Positions 9,395-32,660 of a stretch of DNA of 64,000 bases are shown one piece after another. The notes under the pieces were generated by a model. The model was not told the origin of the DNA and made no database searches. It worked only from the letters and a program-made list of their open reading frames with translations. This DNA comes from Plotosus lineatus (lineage: Eukaryota > Chordata > Actinopteri > Siluriformes > Plotosidae), in assembly GCA_024760905.1 (NCBI GenBank), contig CM045737.1:11329726-11393725 (forward strand), in the 5' to 3' direction. A program made the position numbers and the translations under genes. Position 1 is the first letter of the stretch, and each line of letters opens with the position of its first letter.

Positions 9395-10613
9395 CAAGGA
9401 TCCCTCACTTTCCGCGGTTAATTGGGACCGAGATCCCCATGCGACCACCGAATTCTGTGAAGTAGGATCACGCCCCTGACTGATGTACATGTATATAATA
9501 TCAATAAATACATATTCAATGCTATAAATGCTTATAATAACAATTAAACTTTAAAAATAATGCATTAAAATGTAAATAAAATATAAATACACACGCAGAT
9601 AAACGTACACGCACTCAGATGTGCACCTCACAACAATGTAACTCGTTTTGATGGGAGGTTTTGGGTTGATTTTTGTTTTGTTTGTTTGTTTTTTTTTCGC
9701 ATAATTGGCCTTGTTTTTGTATCATTTCCCTTAACTTTTTCCCCTATTCTTCCTTAATTTCCTTATTTTTTGATTTGATGAATACAGTCGGCCCTCTTCT
9801 TACCGAAAACCCCTGAATACGAAAAATCCAGTATATGAAAAACATTTTCCTAAATGTTTTTTCCTCTGTATACGAAACAAATTCTTACAAAAAGCACCAA
9901 ACGAGCCATTCAAACAATGACGTTCAAACATCCTGCCCCGCTGGCCTCCCATTGGCTAGGAGGGATGACGCAGCTCAATCCCATTGATTATCTCCCAACA
10001 TCCTGCCCAGCTGGCCTTTCATTGGCTAGGAGGGATGATGCAGCTCCCTCCCATTGGCTATCTCCCAGCATCCCGCCCCGCTGGCCTCCCATTGGCTAGG
10101 AGGGATGACGCTGTCGTTCCAACTTTGTTCACGTTTGTGTGAACTGTGTTCATGTTTGTGTGTTAATCCAACTGTATTTTATGGCTCACGCTTTTAACCG
10201 TGCATAAACATTGTAAGATTATAACTCTGCTAAGAAGACATGGTCAACACGCGCGCACGAGCGTGCACACACACACACACTTCACGTGTGATTCCCGGTG
10301 AAAGTGATTTCCGGTGCCATGGTCCTAGTAAGATTATAACTTTGCTAAGAAGACATGGTCAACATGAAGTAAGTACCTTAAAAGGTATGCTTTTATAATT
10401 TTTAAAGGGTAGTCTTGGGAGCCTTGGAACGAATCATGCGTTTTACATGTAAAATGCGCCTCTACTTACGAAAACTTCAGGTTCCGAAAAAAGGCGCTAG
10501 AATGGATTAATTTCGTAAGAAGGGGGGGGGGTGACTGTATTTAAAAAAAAAAACAAAACACACAATGCATTGAAGCCACATGAATTGAAGCGCGAAGTCG
10601 CAAGGGATCCTTG
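9395..10613 (+). mobile_element. MITE-A carrying a nested MITE-B
   Basis: Ends CAAGGATCCCTC and AAGGGATCCTTG form the inverted terminal repeat, with TA on both sides. A second element (9787-10541) is nested at the same internal TA site as in the 576-1520 copy. The whole lies in the 3' region of a Tc1 remnant. Confidence 0.75.
9787..10541 (+). mobile_element. MITE-B variant with a 70-bp CCAAT repeat array
   Basis: It begins CAGTCGGCCCTCTTCTTACCG and ends in GTGACTG before TA, a diverged form of the family ends. ATTGGCTAGG occurs at 9951, 10021 and 10091, an exact 70-bp period. Further ATTGGCT motifs lie between. A short CA repeat sits at 10266-10280. Confidence 0.7.
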
Positions 10614-10775
10614 TAATACAAATTTGATATTATTTTTCTTCATGTTTTGAGTTGGAATAGAATGTTTTGTGTTCCCAATGGATTTGTGTGTATGGAAATA
10701 AAAGATATTATATATAAGCCTTTTGAGGTTTATTCACTTTTTTTAAACACCCTGCGATTATTTTGAACACAACTG

Positions 10776-11309
10776 TATATTAGAGTTCTGAAGCCGGAGC
10801 AGTTGACTTTTGGGTAAGAAGTTGGCGACACTCTGAATGACTTACTGGTCTCAGGCACAGGACGTCAACATGCTTATATCTGTTTATTTTTTTGTTTATC
10901 ATATTTACTTTGAGGGATTATAGAGATTAAAGTCTAACCTCATTCCCCAGCTCCGATCCTAAATCTATGGAAAGACTGTTCATCTTCCTCTGCTTAATCC
11001 GGGGTCGGGTCACGGGGGAAGCAGCCTAAGAAGGTTCAGATGTTCCTCTCCCCAGCCACTTCCTCAGGCTCTATGGAAAAAATGAAATATTAATTCACCT
11101 CCATAGAAAATGAAAACATGACGTACACTCGCATTATAAATACAGTATCATTAGCTAATGAAGTTCTAAGGAAATCTATTGTTACGTCCCTATATTAAAG
11201 GTAGTCAGTGTTAATAAACATTTTATTAATTGACCTTCGTGACCTTGAAAAATAGGTCAAGGTGATTCTGTTTCAATAAGCTGGTCGGGTGTGCTACAGG
11301 GATCATTTG
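10776..11309. other. Intergenic sequence, nothing recognised
   Basis: No coding or transposon signature was seen. A short GGGTCGGGTCACGGGGG phrase near 10998-11020 resembles the 3' end of Rex3 LINEs and may be a small relic. Confidence 0.35.
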
Positions 11310-11600
11310 TTCATTTATTTTTCTGAACCGCTTCATCCTAATTAGGGTTGTGGGGAGGCTGGCGCCCATCTCAGCTGACTTCGGGCGAGGGTGGGGTACA
11401 CCATGGATGACTCACCAGGCCATCGCAGGACCAAGACTCATACAACCCTTCACACCTTGAGGAGATTTTGGAACAGACAGTTAACCGACTGTGCATGTCT
11501 GTGGACTGTGGGAGGAAACCCACACAAGCCTGGGGAGAACATGCAAACTCCACACAGAAACACCCAGACTGGGATTCGAACCCATAACATAATCTTCTCT
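11310..11600 (-). mobile_element. V-SINE-like element with tail B
   Basis: The minus strand has the B-box-like GGTTCGAATCCCAGTC, a central block GTGTGGAGTTTGCATGTTCT and TGTGTGGGTTTCCTCCCACA, then tail B (GCGCCAGCCTCC ... CTAATTAGGATGAAGCGGTT). This layout matches the common tRNA-derived V-SINE type of fish. Similar copies occur at many places in the window. Confidence 0.65.
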
Positions 11601-11981
11601 ACGCGTCTCAGCGGATACGATAATGGTTGCCATAAGGGAATTGGTGATGTTAGGTACTGATGGATGAATGAGTTCTACAGTGCAGTCAGTGTTGCAGTTA
11701 ATCTCGAATGTGTTCATTAGGGTTAAGGTCAGAGCTCTGTACACAACACTAGCCCATCCAAAATAACCTTAGCACGGCATGTTTTCAAGAATCTTGTTTT
11801 GTGCATGGGGCATTGCTGTGCAAAAGAACCGGTATAAATCGCTGAGTTCTTGTGAAGAGAAACAGAAATCTGAGACAATTCTGTACTTCCAACTTGTGGG
11901 AACAGTTTGAAGAAACATACGGGTGAGAGGGACAGCTGTCTATATACATTGACCCACACTATATTTTGCGTCTCATTAGGG

Positions 11982-12480
11982 CAGTGCTTCTCAATTATTT
12001 TAGTGGTGCCCCCTCTAGGAAGAAAAAAACATTTCACCCCACTCACCACCCGCGTGCGACTATAAATATTATTATTTGTCTATAAAATTGTTACAAAAAC
12101 AAAAAAATAAAGAATTATAGTTCAACTTACAATAAAGAAAAACATCATTAATGTTTTTTAATCTGAAATAGAAAAGATTTAAAGTGCACCAATGTGCCTG
12201 AAATAAAAAAAATACATCCTTATTTAAACTCATCCAACTTATTTATGTCTTAATATCTCCATCTCTCGCTCCACCTTTCTCTTGAGGGGTTCTTTACTGC
12301 ACATATTGTTTGTTTCTGCGAAAACCGTGACACCATAGCGCAAGAATGAGAGCGGCAACTAGTGGAGCGGAGGTGCAATTACACTTAATTCTTGTACACT
12401 ATTCCAAAAAAGCATGTTACCTAGGGTCATACCCCCCCCCCCAGCATCATTCCGCGCTCCCCAAGGGGGGAGAAGCACTG
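11982..12480 (+). mobile_element. hAT MITE with perfect 8-bp TSD
   Basis: Ends CAGTGCTTCTCAATTATTTT and AGAAGCACTG are inverted. CATTAGGG at 11974-11981 is repeated exactly at 12481-12488, the 8-bp TSD expected of hAT transposition. The interior is AT-rich with no transposase. Related copies: 13743-14761 and 22015-22626. Confidence 0.9.
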
Positions 12481-12488
12481 CATTAGGG

Positions 12489-13734
12489 TGACTGGAGGGG
12501 TCTTCACCTTCACCCTGAATTGGCTGAGATAATCTTTAACCTCTCTATGACCCTAATAGGATTAAACAGTTTGGCAGATGAATGAATGAGGGACTTCGTG
12601 GCAGGTCATCACAGGGCTAACAAACACAACCATTCATCTGTAGTATTTAGTCAAGCAATTACAAAAGTATTCATCTCAGACCCAGGGAACTATTCACCGG
12701 TTTTTCACTTCATGTTTGATGACTAATGGTTAAATAATCAGTTTATAATGGATTTTTATATCATATCACACCGAGCAGTGGTCATTTTCCTCTGTCAGCA
12801 CACAGTCATGAATTATCCTGACTTCAAATTGATTATCTTTCACAAGATTTTCATTTATAACAGCTCCAAAGGGCAAGTTTCACATGTTCATGACAGCAGG
12901 TCCTTGAGTGACTTTTATTTTGACACTCTGTCGGAGCAGGTTGTCTGACTAATCCTTGTCCTAATATTATTATTATTTTTTTTTTTTACTTGCTCGCTGC
13001 TTGATCAAGACCATTAAAAAAGGTAATAAATAACTAAATTAAAAATCCAACAACAAACAAATCTATAGAAATCATAAATATTGAATTTATTTAGATCCTG
13101 GGATGTGAGGAAGACTGTGAGGAAAATGAGAAACATAAGAATGACGAGTGTGTCGCGCGCGCTTGTGTTTATTCAGTGTGTATTTGTTGTAGGATGATGC
13201 GGTTTGAACAAACAGGCCTTTTAACTTACACATAAAGACTCGACATGCACGCTTGACATTGGGAAACGTGTATTAGACGGTTTAAAAGGTTGTTTAATTT
13301 GTCTGTGGTGCTGGTTGAGGTTGGTTTATAAGCCTCGAGTGAAGTACAGTATTAGTGGTGTAATCTCAGGACACATATCCGTGCTGAGTGTGTGTTCAAT
13401 GACACAATTATTCATCAAATTCGAACTTTAACACTCAGAATGGACTATAGAAAGACTTAATTATGGCTGACTGTACTGTAAATCAAGAAAAGGTCTGTCA
13501 ATAAACCACTCTGAATTTCCATTAATCAATACAGTAATGACTCGAAATCACCACTAGCTATTTCTATGAGTGAAGCATTAAGTCTGACTGTGAACTTTAC
13601 CCTTGAGATTTTCACTCGGTGCTCTATATCCAGTGACTTGTACTCAGTTCAATTGATTTTCTTGGTCCTCTGAGTCACAGGTTCGTTTTTATGTAATATA
13701 CACAATAGAGAACGTTATATGTGACTGGTGTCGT
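12489..13734. other. Intergenic AT-rich sequence
   Basis: A short tail-B-like remnant (GGCTGAGATAATC to ATGAATGAATGAGG) lies at 12520-12592. Otherwise I see no gene, RNA or mobile-element signature. Confidence 0.4.
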
Positions 13735-13742
13735 GGTTAGTA

Positions 13743-14761
13743 CAGTGCTTCTCAATTATTTTCTGTGGCGCCCCCTCGAGGAGGAAAAAAATATTTAACC
13801 CCCCCCCCCCCCACACACACACACACACACACATACACCTCCCTGCAAGCGACTGTAAATATCATCATCATCATCATTTTCTGTAACCGCTTCATCCTAA
13901 TTAGGGTCGCGGGGAGGCTGGTGCCCATCCCAGCCAACTCAGGGCGAGGGCAGAGTACACCCTGGACAGCTCGCCAGGCCATCGCAGGCCTGAAACATGC
14001 TGACGGCTTTGCAGCCTGCTCTTGTCGAAAGTCAGCAATGGGTCTTTTACATGCCTCACAACATAGACAGTGAGAGACATGGCTGGCCTTTGATAACCCA
14101 ATTAGCTGCACTGGGGGGGGGGCAACCTTGTGGAGAGTGGGACTCGAACCCCCAACCTTTGGATCAGCGATCTGGCGCCTTATACCACTAGACCACCACT
14201 GCCCCGTGACTGTAAATACTGTAGTATTATTTGTCTATGAAATTATTAGTACACCTCTGCATAACATTGTATCTTTATTCACATTACAAACAAAAAAGAG
14301 AAAGAGTTCAATTTACAATAAAGAGAAACTTCACTAGCATTGTTTTTTAATCTGTAACAGAAAAGATTTCAAGTGCAAAAATGTGCCTGAAAAAAAAAAA
14401 AAAACATCCTTATTTAAACTCATAAAACTTATTAATCCTTATGTCTCCGTCTCTCTCCACCTTTCTCTTCGTTCCTGTTAGAAATTTTGCATGTTGTTTC
14501 TTGAGGAGTTGTCTACTTCACTTCATATCGTTTGCTCGTGTGAAAAACCGCTCGACCATAGCGTGACAATGAGAACGCCACTGCCATCTATTGGAGTGGA
14601 GGTGCATTTACACTTAATTCTCGTACACTATTTCAGAAAAGCGTGTTCCCCATATGCGCCCCCCCACCCCCACCCCCACCCACCAGCAGGACACTGCACC
14701 CCTTCTGGCATCATACCAAGCCTCTTGAAGTGGGGTGCGCCCCACTATTTGAGAAGTACTG
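13743..14761 (+). mobile_element. hAT MITE inserted in a SINE, itself holding a SINE
   Basis: Ends CAGTGCTTCTCAATTATTTT and TTTGAGAAGTACTG match the 11982 element. GGTTAGTA at 13735-13742 and 14762-14769 is a perfect 8-bp TSD. The target is the tRNA-like head (GTGGTTAGTACATCCGCCTCA) of a V-SINE-like element. A SINE-1 copy at 13862-14207 enlarges this element. Confidence 0.88.
13862..14207 (-). mobile_element. SINE-1 with tail B inside a hAT MITE
   Basis: The minus strand carries the GGGGCAGTGGTGGTCTAGTGG head, GGTTCGAGTCCC, and tail B ending in an ATGATG run. GACTGTAAATA at 13851-13861 and 14208-14218 is a perfect 11-bp TSD. Confidence 0.85.
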
Positions 14762-14769
14762 GGTTAGTA

Positions 14770-15012
14770 CATCCGCCTCATTGCAAAAAGGTCATTGGTG
14801 CCGGTTCTGGCCTCAGCAAAGGGTGTGTTTTTGTATGAAGTTTGCATGTTCTTACACTCACAGCTCTGGGTTAATTATTTGAAACAGACAATCAGCCTAA
14901 TGCTGTTATCGTCGGACTTTGGGAGGAAACCCACACAAGCACCAGGAGAACATACACTCGAACCCACAACCTTTTTGCTATGGTGCAGACATGCTAACTA
15001 CCTTGCTACCTG
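14770..15012 (+). mobile_element. Remainder of the V-SINE-like element split by the hAT
   Basis: CATCCGCCTCATTGCAAAAAGG continues the tRNA-like head, followed by GAAGTTTGCATGTTCTTACA and AGGAAACCCACACAAGCACC blocks. The order is partly scrambled and includes an inverted second V-SINE piece ending near 15012. Confidence 0.5.
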
Positions 15013-27237
<12,225 letters not shown>

Positions 27238-27639
27238 GACTGAGTAGGTAAATGTACCACAAATACTCCAAACTGTAGCTCGGCTCACCTTCAGCAGAGC
27301 GGTTTCATCCTGACGCATACCAGAGCGTAATAATCATACAGTGGTAATGACGATGTCACAACATCTGTTCTTGAGCTGTAGCAGGGAGGATGTTATGGAG
27401 CCAGTAAGAAGTGGAGGTGCTTTGTGCCGTCAGTTGTTTGTAGACCAGATTTGTGTGGGGAATCAGGTGAAAACTGCAGGCAGTATTCAGGCTGTGAGAA
27501 ATGTGCGCTCGGATCTGAGTGTATGAAATGAAGCGGGTTACTGTATGAGAAAATGGTGCAGTGTTGCTTTTATTGTAGGGTTAGCGCCGACCGAGTCCGA
27601 GCTGATATCAGTATCAGGTGTTTATGGACAGTGATGGCT

Positions 27640-27800
27640 CAGGTCTTTGAGGCTCTGGCTGACTGATCCAAAGGTCAAGGGGGTGCAAGTCCCAGTACCA
27701 CCAAGCGGCCACTGTTGAACAAGGCCCATAACCCTCAAGTGCTCAGTTGTATAAAAATGTAACTCGCTATCCGGCTGCTAAATGCCGTAAATGTAAAAAA
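27640..27800 (+). mobile_element. Short SINE fragment in the scrn2 3' UTR
   Basis: GATCCAAAGGTCAAGGGGGTGCAAGTCCC is B-box-like, followed by CCCTCAAGTGCTCAGTTGTA and AAATGCCGTAAATGTAAAA, as in the SINE at 17787. Confidence 0.55.
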
Positions 27801-27816
27801 TGCTATAAATTTATGA

Positions 27817-27822
27817 AATAAA
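27817..27822 (+). terminator. Candidate polyadenylation signal of scrn2
   Basis: AATAAA lies just after the SINE fragment and is followed by TGCGTGAGCAAGGCTGCTGTAGTC. It is the best signal before the next transposon, so the SINE-derived end may supply the transcript terminus. Confidence 0.45.
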
Positions 27823-27913
27823 TTACCTGCGTGAGCAAGGCTGCTGTAGTCTTCATTGCTTCCTGAGTTTTTGTAAAAGGAACTTTTGAAATAGTCCGAA
27901 GAGGAAAGAAATA

Positions 27914-28637
27914 CAGTGGTACCTCGCCTTAAAAGATTAATCCATTCCAGAGCCTTTTTGTAAATTGAACCGAATTTTACATGTAAAACGTGTGATTTGT
28001 TCCACAGCCCCAATACTACCCCCTAAACCCTTTAAAAATGAGGAAAGTATACATTTTAAGGCCTCCTTCTGCTTCAATATCATTCCGACGGTAGACGGGT
28101 TTGGCCATATTCCTTTGCGATATCACTCAACCGCATGCCATGAGCACGTTTCTTCTCACTCGCACCGGGAATCACATGTGCGTGTATGTTGACCATGTCT
28201 CTTAGCAGGGTTATAATCTTACAAATGTTATTGAAGGTTAAAAGCCTGAGTCAAGAAATAAAGTATGAGACAACAGTAACTCTGTCCTTTACACGAAAAG
28301 CATTATGGGAGATGCAGCTCCATAATAGCCAATGGGAGGAAGCTGCGTCATCCCTCCTAGCCAATGGGAGGCCAGCGAGGTGGGATGTTGGGAGATAGGC
28401 AATGGGAGTTAGCTGCATCATCCCTCCTAGCCAATGGGAGGCCAGCGGGGCGGGATGTTTGAATGTCATTGATAGGAGAGCAGCTCGTGCATTGTTTGAA
28501 TGGCGCGTTTGAATGTTTGAATGGCTCTTTTCGGAAGGAGAACTTGTTTCGTATACAGAGACAAAAAAATTTGGAAAATGTTTTCCGTAACCTGGATTTT
28601 TCATTTTCTGAGACTATCGTAAGGTGAGGCGCCACTG
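27914..28637 (-). mobile_element. MITE-B full copy with 70-bp CCAAT repeats
   Basis: Ends CAGTGGTACCTCGCCTTA and GTGAGGCGCCACTG are flanked by TA. CCAATGGGAG occurs at 28361 and 28431, again 70 bp apart, with more CCAATGG motifs nearby. Orientation is opposite to the 9787 copy. Confidence 0.8.
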
Positions 28638-29273
28638 TAGTCCAAATTTGACAGACATATGGATTTTTCCAGATGACATCGTTACCTTTGCTCCATCCCG
28701 TACAATAACGTTCACAGCAACGACCCTTCATTAACATCATAGAAATACAATCGTTATTCAGATTCTCTTTATCGACAAAACAGGGCACATGTACTGTCAT
28801 TCGACCCGAAAAAATCCGTACCGCTTTGCTATCGTTAATAGGCCGCGAGACGCTTCAGGCCGCGAGACACTCATATCATTCCACGCCATTCCAAATTTTA
28901 TCGCAAACAACACGGCACGTGTGTTTTACGCTTGATGTCAAAATTACGTCAGCTTAATTTTGGTTGGTCTGGGCGAGTTTGTGTCCGTTTTGTTTTATGT
29001 TGTTCAAAGTAATTATCATAGAGTGTAACGTTGACGGTTGTTATCAGCTAAAATAGATTCGTTTTAGGGAATATTTTATGATGTGCATAAATTGGAGGGA
29101 TTTTGTGCCCCAAGTGCGTCGCTCCATGTTAGTGCAGCGCTACACAAGAAAATGGAGATGTGTTCATGAAAACAGAATTGGAGATGGAAGGTCTTCTTGG
29201 CAGCATTATCCAACATTTCTGTTCGGTCCTTGCAGCACAATTTGTGCATTCTGTAATATGTTTCAGCAACGTA
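28638..29273. other. Unassigned sequence with a coding-like relic
   Basis: The part 29090-29265 (+) has an open frame with RKWRCVHENR, SSWQHYPTFLFG and a C-x2-C-like CAFCNMFQQ end that looks like an old transposon protein. I could not assign the family. The rest shows nothing recognised. Confidence 0.35.
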
Positions 29274-29835
29274 CAGTAGGCCCCCGTTTTTTGCGATGTT
29301 TCGGTTCCGGCCCTTCCCGTGGATCAAGAAAACCCGCGAGTTATTGACGCGGTTTTAAAACCCCATGTATGATATTACATGCACTAAAATATGCTTGTTA
29401 AACACATTCTATAGACAGTCTTGCTCATTAATACAGTAATAATGCAGTAAAATGTAGTACTGATTAAATAAACACTTTTTAATTTTGTACTCTGATAATA
29501 TTTATTAATAAATAAAGCGCTTAGGATCTTTACCAGAAGCTAGAGAAGATGCAGAGCAGTTGAGTGACATCATAGGGCTTAAATCATCATTAAAAGCACA
29601 CTAAAAAAATTTACTTTGAAATTCAAGCAATCACGTTGATGACGTGCGCAAAGGAGAAAAAAAAAAAAAAAAGAAGTGTACACATCATCTGCAACCAATC
29701 TGCAGGAGGGAGAAACAAAAGCTCTCGGCCATTTGGCTAAATTTGAATCACGTGCCAGTTACTTCCGGGTTTGTCACCAATCCGCAAGTATGCAGGGGCA
29801 AGTGTGCTGAACCGCGAATGATAAAGGGCTTACTG
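29274..29835 (+). mobile_element. Tigger-D copy
   Basis: Ends CAGTAGGCCCCCGTTTTTTG and GATAAAGGGCTTACTG are flanked by TA, and internal TAATACAGTAATAATGCAGT matches the 25430 copy. It interrupts the coding-like relic at 29090-29265. Confidence 0.65.
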
Positions 29836-29979
29836 TACAACTTATCTCAAAGTAAATAACCATGAAATGCACGATACTGGGAAATTTTATCTTGTGGATT
29901 ATTAGCGGGAGATGAACCAATGCAGAACAACCATTTGCCCGAGTCTTGTGCTGCAAGTTATCACGACTAGTAAAGTATT

Positions 29980-30327
29980 CATTCATTCATTTTCTGTAAC
30001 CACTTAATCCTAATTAGGGTTGCAGGGAAGCTGGCGCACATCCCAGCTGACTCTGGGTGAGGGCAGAGTACACCCTGGACGGCTCGCCAGGCTATCGCAG
30101 GGTGGAAACACCCTGACGGCTATGCAGCTCCTCTTGTCAGCAATGCCAACAATGGTTCTTTTACATGAACCTCACACCATAGACAGTGAGAGACATGGCC
30201 GGCCTTTGATAACCTGGTTAGCTGCACTGGGGGATGGACAGTGACAACTCGTTGATAGTGGGGCTTGAACCCCCAACCTTAGGATCAGTGATCCAGCACC
30301 TTTACCACCAGGCCACCACTACCTAGT
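29980..30327 (-). mobile_element. SINE-1 with tail B
   Basis: The minus strand shows a GGTAGTGGTGGCCTGGTGG head, GGTTCAAGCCCCACTATC, the AAAAGAACCATTGTTGGC body and tail B ending in ATGAATGAATG. Confidence 0.75.
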
Positions 30328-30656
30328 AAAATATCTGTACATGTGAAATCGAGCTACTTCCTTTAACATGTTGCTCTTGTTTATTGTTTTGCAGTTGTCA
30401 TGTGAATGTCGCTAGTGTTTGCTGACCTGCTCCGGAGAGGGACAAGATGGTACGGGCCTGTCTGCTCCATCACACCTCTCTTAGTTCCCCTGACGCAATG
30501 CAATACCTTGTGATGTTCTTTAACACGCCACACTAAATGTAACTGTATGAAACAGGTTCTAGATATTCATGAAACATAAATCATGTGTAATTGTAGCACC
30601 AGGTGGTCATATACAATACGCACCACACTAATGAGTAGACGATAGATTAGTAAGGG

Positions 30657-30733
<77 letters not shown>

Positions 30734-30965
30734 TTGCGGTATTCTGATCATTTGTGTGTGAAGGTTTGGCTCCCTGGCTGATCCCGAGAGGACAATATGA
30801 ATAAAGATAATAACCCTTCACTGGATTTTCTTTAGCTTTCTTTATTCAGTTCCAGATCATCACTATTATGTTACTTTCAATCTCCAACAGTAACTGTACA
30901 GTAACAATGTACAGTAACTGTGGAGCAGGAACGTAGGTAGCATCATTTCTGGTGATATGCCAGTA
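30328..30965. repeat. Intergenic sequence with a GT/GA microsatellite
   Basis: A GT run (30660-30702) passes into a GA run (30703-30732). The rest has no recognised feature except a duplicated ACAGTAACTGT motif near 30890-30920. Confidence 0.6.
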
Positions 30966-31614
30966 CAGTGGTCCCTCACCTTAGAAATTAATCTGTTCCA
31001 GAGCCTTTTTCTTAACCTGGATTTTTCGTAAATTGAACCGCATTTTACATGTAAAACGTGTGATTCGTTCCGAGGCCCCCAATACTACCCCCAAAACCCT
31101 TTAAAAATGATAAAAGTATACCTTTTAAGACCTTGTTCTGCTTCAATATCGTGCCGATGGTAGACGGGTATGGCCATATTCCTTTGTGATATCACTCAAC
31201 CGCATGCCACGAGCCCACTTCTTCTTTTCACTCGCTCCGGAAATGTGTGTGTGTTTGTGTTGACCATGTCTTCTTAGCAGAGTTATAATCTTACAAATGT
31301 TTATGGAAGGTTAAAAGCCTGAGTCAAAAAACTCATGAAACAACAGTAACTCTGTCCTTTACACGAAAAGCATTCTGGGAGATGCAGCTCCATAATATCC
31401 AATGGGAGGGAGCTCAGTCATCCCTCCTAGCCAATGGGAGGCCAGTGGGGCGGGATGTTGGAAGATAGTCAATGGGAAAGCAGCTCGTGCATTGTTTAAA
31501 TGGCGTGTTTTAAGGAGAACTTGTTTCGTATAAAGAGACAAAAAACTTTGGAAAATGTTTTTTGTAACCTGGATTTTTCGTTTGCTGGGACTATCATAAG
31601 GTGAGGTACCACTG
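30966..31614 (-). mobile_element. MITE-B full copy
   Basis: Ends CAGTGGTCCCTCACCTTAG and GTGAGGTACCACTG are flanked by TA. Only about one CCAATGGGAGG repeat unit is present, so repeat number varies between copies. Confidence 0.8.
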
Positions 31615-31769
31615 TATACTGTGAATTTATAAACAGTTTGGATATATTTATGGCCAAATATGTGCACTAGAGCAGACTCAATAAGTTTTGAAAGGGAACA
31701 GAACACAACCGTGTGAACATGCTCGTGTTCTCAGCTCTGTACTTCATACTTGTACAACAGCACTCAGGA

Positions 31770-32240
31770 GACCGAAAGCCTCCACCAAGGCAAAAAACAA
31801 TCAAACAAAAAATGTGATGCCAACAATTCTGGTAAGACAAGACTTATGGAAAAAATCACCCTATCTCAAAATGCTAAAGAATCTCGGATCCAGCATTTCT
31901 TCTGGATTATCTTCAACTTTTAATATAGTCTACCTTGTCCCAAGCTCCACCCCTGGTAAACGTTTCGTTAAAATACTGTATACTGTACACAACTTTTTGC
32001 AAAATACTGTAACAAAGTACATTGCACCCCCTGCTGGAGCTGCTGGAATACAAAACAACAACAAAATTCATCCCATCTCATAATGTTAAAAAATCATTTT
32101 TAAAAATTCTTGACAATTTTAATTGGATCATCTCCAAAATCTGACAGAGTTCCTTTTCCCAACCTCTGGTGCAAATTTCATAAAAATCCACGTAGAAGTT
32201 TTTGTGGACAGTAATTCTAACAAAAACACACTGAGGCAAA
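31770..32240. repeat. Decayed repeat with two related halves
   Basis: CCTCCACCAAGGC at 31780 and two similar stretches (near 31900-31975 and 32115-32215, each with TCATCTCCAA-like, CCCAA and TTCATAAAAATCC-like phrases) suggest an old repeat with an internal duplication. Confidence 0.4.
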
Positions 32241-32429
32241 AATATTCTTCTGTGGTGAAGAAAATAACAACAAACACAACATCATGAAGGATATTAAGAG
32301 AAATCAGCCTAATATCTCAGGCAACTCTTGTAAATATAGAAATTGCAACAACTCGCTTTATAATTAAGAAATAACATGATATCAGTTGATTATTTTGCAC
32401 GAACAGGAAGCTCCAAAATATTTTTCATT

Positions 32430-32660
32430 TAAACACAAAAGTCTCCCAACCCTAACACCCCCCTCCTCCTGTGTTCTCCTCTAATTTAGTTGTTCTCCTC
32501 CCACCACCAACCAGAAAGGAGCACAGGCCGTACATGTCCGCTCTACAATGTAATGCTGCCACCCGCCTCTTTATAAACTGCTGTGCATGTGTATTTAGAG
32601 GCGACTTAACACTCGGAGGAAAAGTACTATCTGCACCCTTGTACTAATGAGCTCACAGAT
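32430..32660 (+). repeat. Unnamed repeat, copy 2 (empty site)
   Basis: It matches 25215-25429 plus 26118-26160 without the Tigger-D insert. TGTGTATTTAGAGGCG here corresponds to the insertion site TGTGTA/TTTTGGCGGCG. Confidence 0.5.

Larger units (their letters stand above)
8757..10775 (+). mobile_element. 3' half of a Tc1-like DNA transposon, broken by two insertions
   Basis: Reading + from 8757 the sequence encodes LKPIENLWGDIK, the DDE-domain end of Tc1 transposases. After a SINE (about 8810-9097) it continues EELWNVVQSSR and HRCQKLVDC (9130-9205). The right end TTATTTTGAACACAACTGTA (10757-10776) is the Tc1-type terminal repeat. A MITE-A copy occupies 9395-10613. The 5' half was not found, so the element is dead. 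Confidence 0.7.
27238..27835 (+). other. scrn2 3' UTR
   Basis: The non-coding tail after the stop contains a SINE fragment (27640-27800) and ends near AATAAA at 27817. No other gene is seen. Confidence 0.5.

Noticed and set aside
9941..10108. CRISPR-like or protein-coding repeat (LASHWLGGMTQL-type frames)
   Set aside because: The 70-bp repeats have no unique spacers and lie inside a TIR element in eukaryotic DNA. The frames are in different directions in different copies.
11391..11660. 89-codon plus-strand frame
   Set aside because: It lies within a minus-strand V-SINE-like element.
28357..28800. 147-codon minus-strand frame
   Set aside because: It crosses a MITE-B end and contains only MITE sequence and flank.
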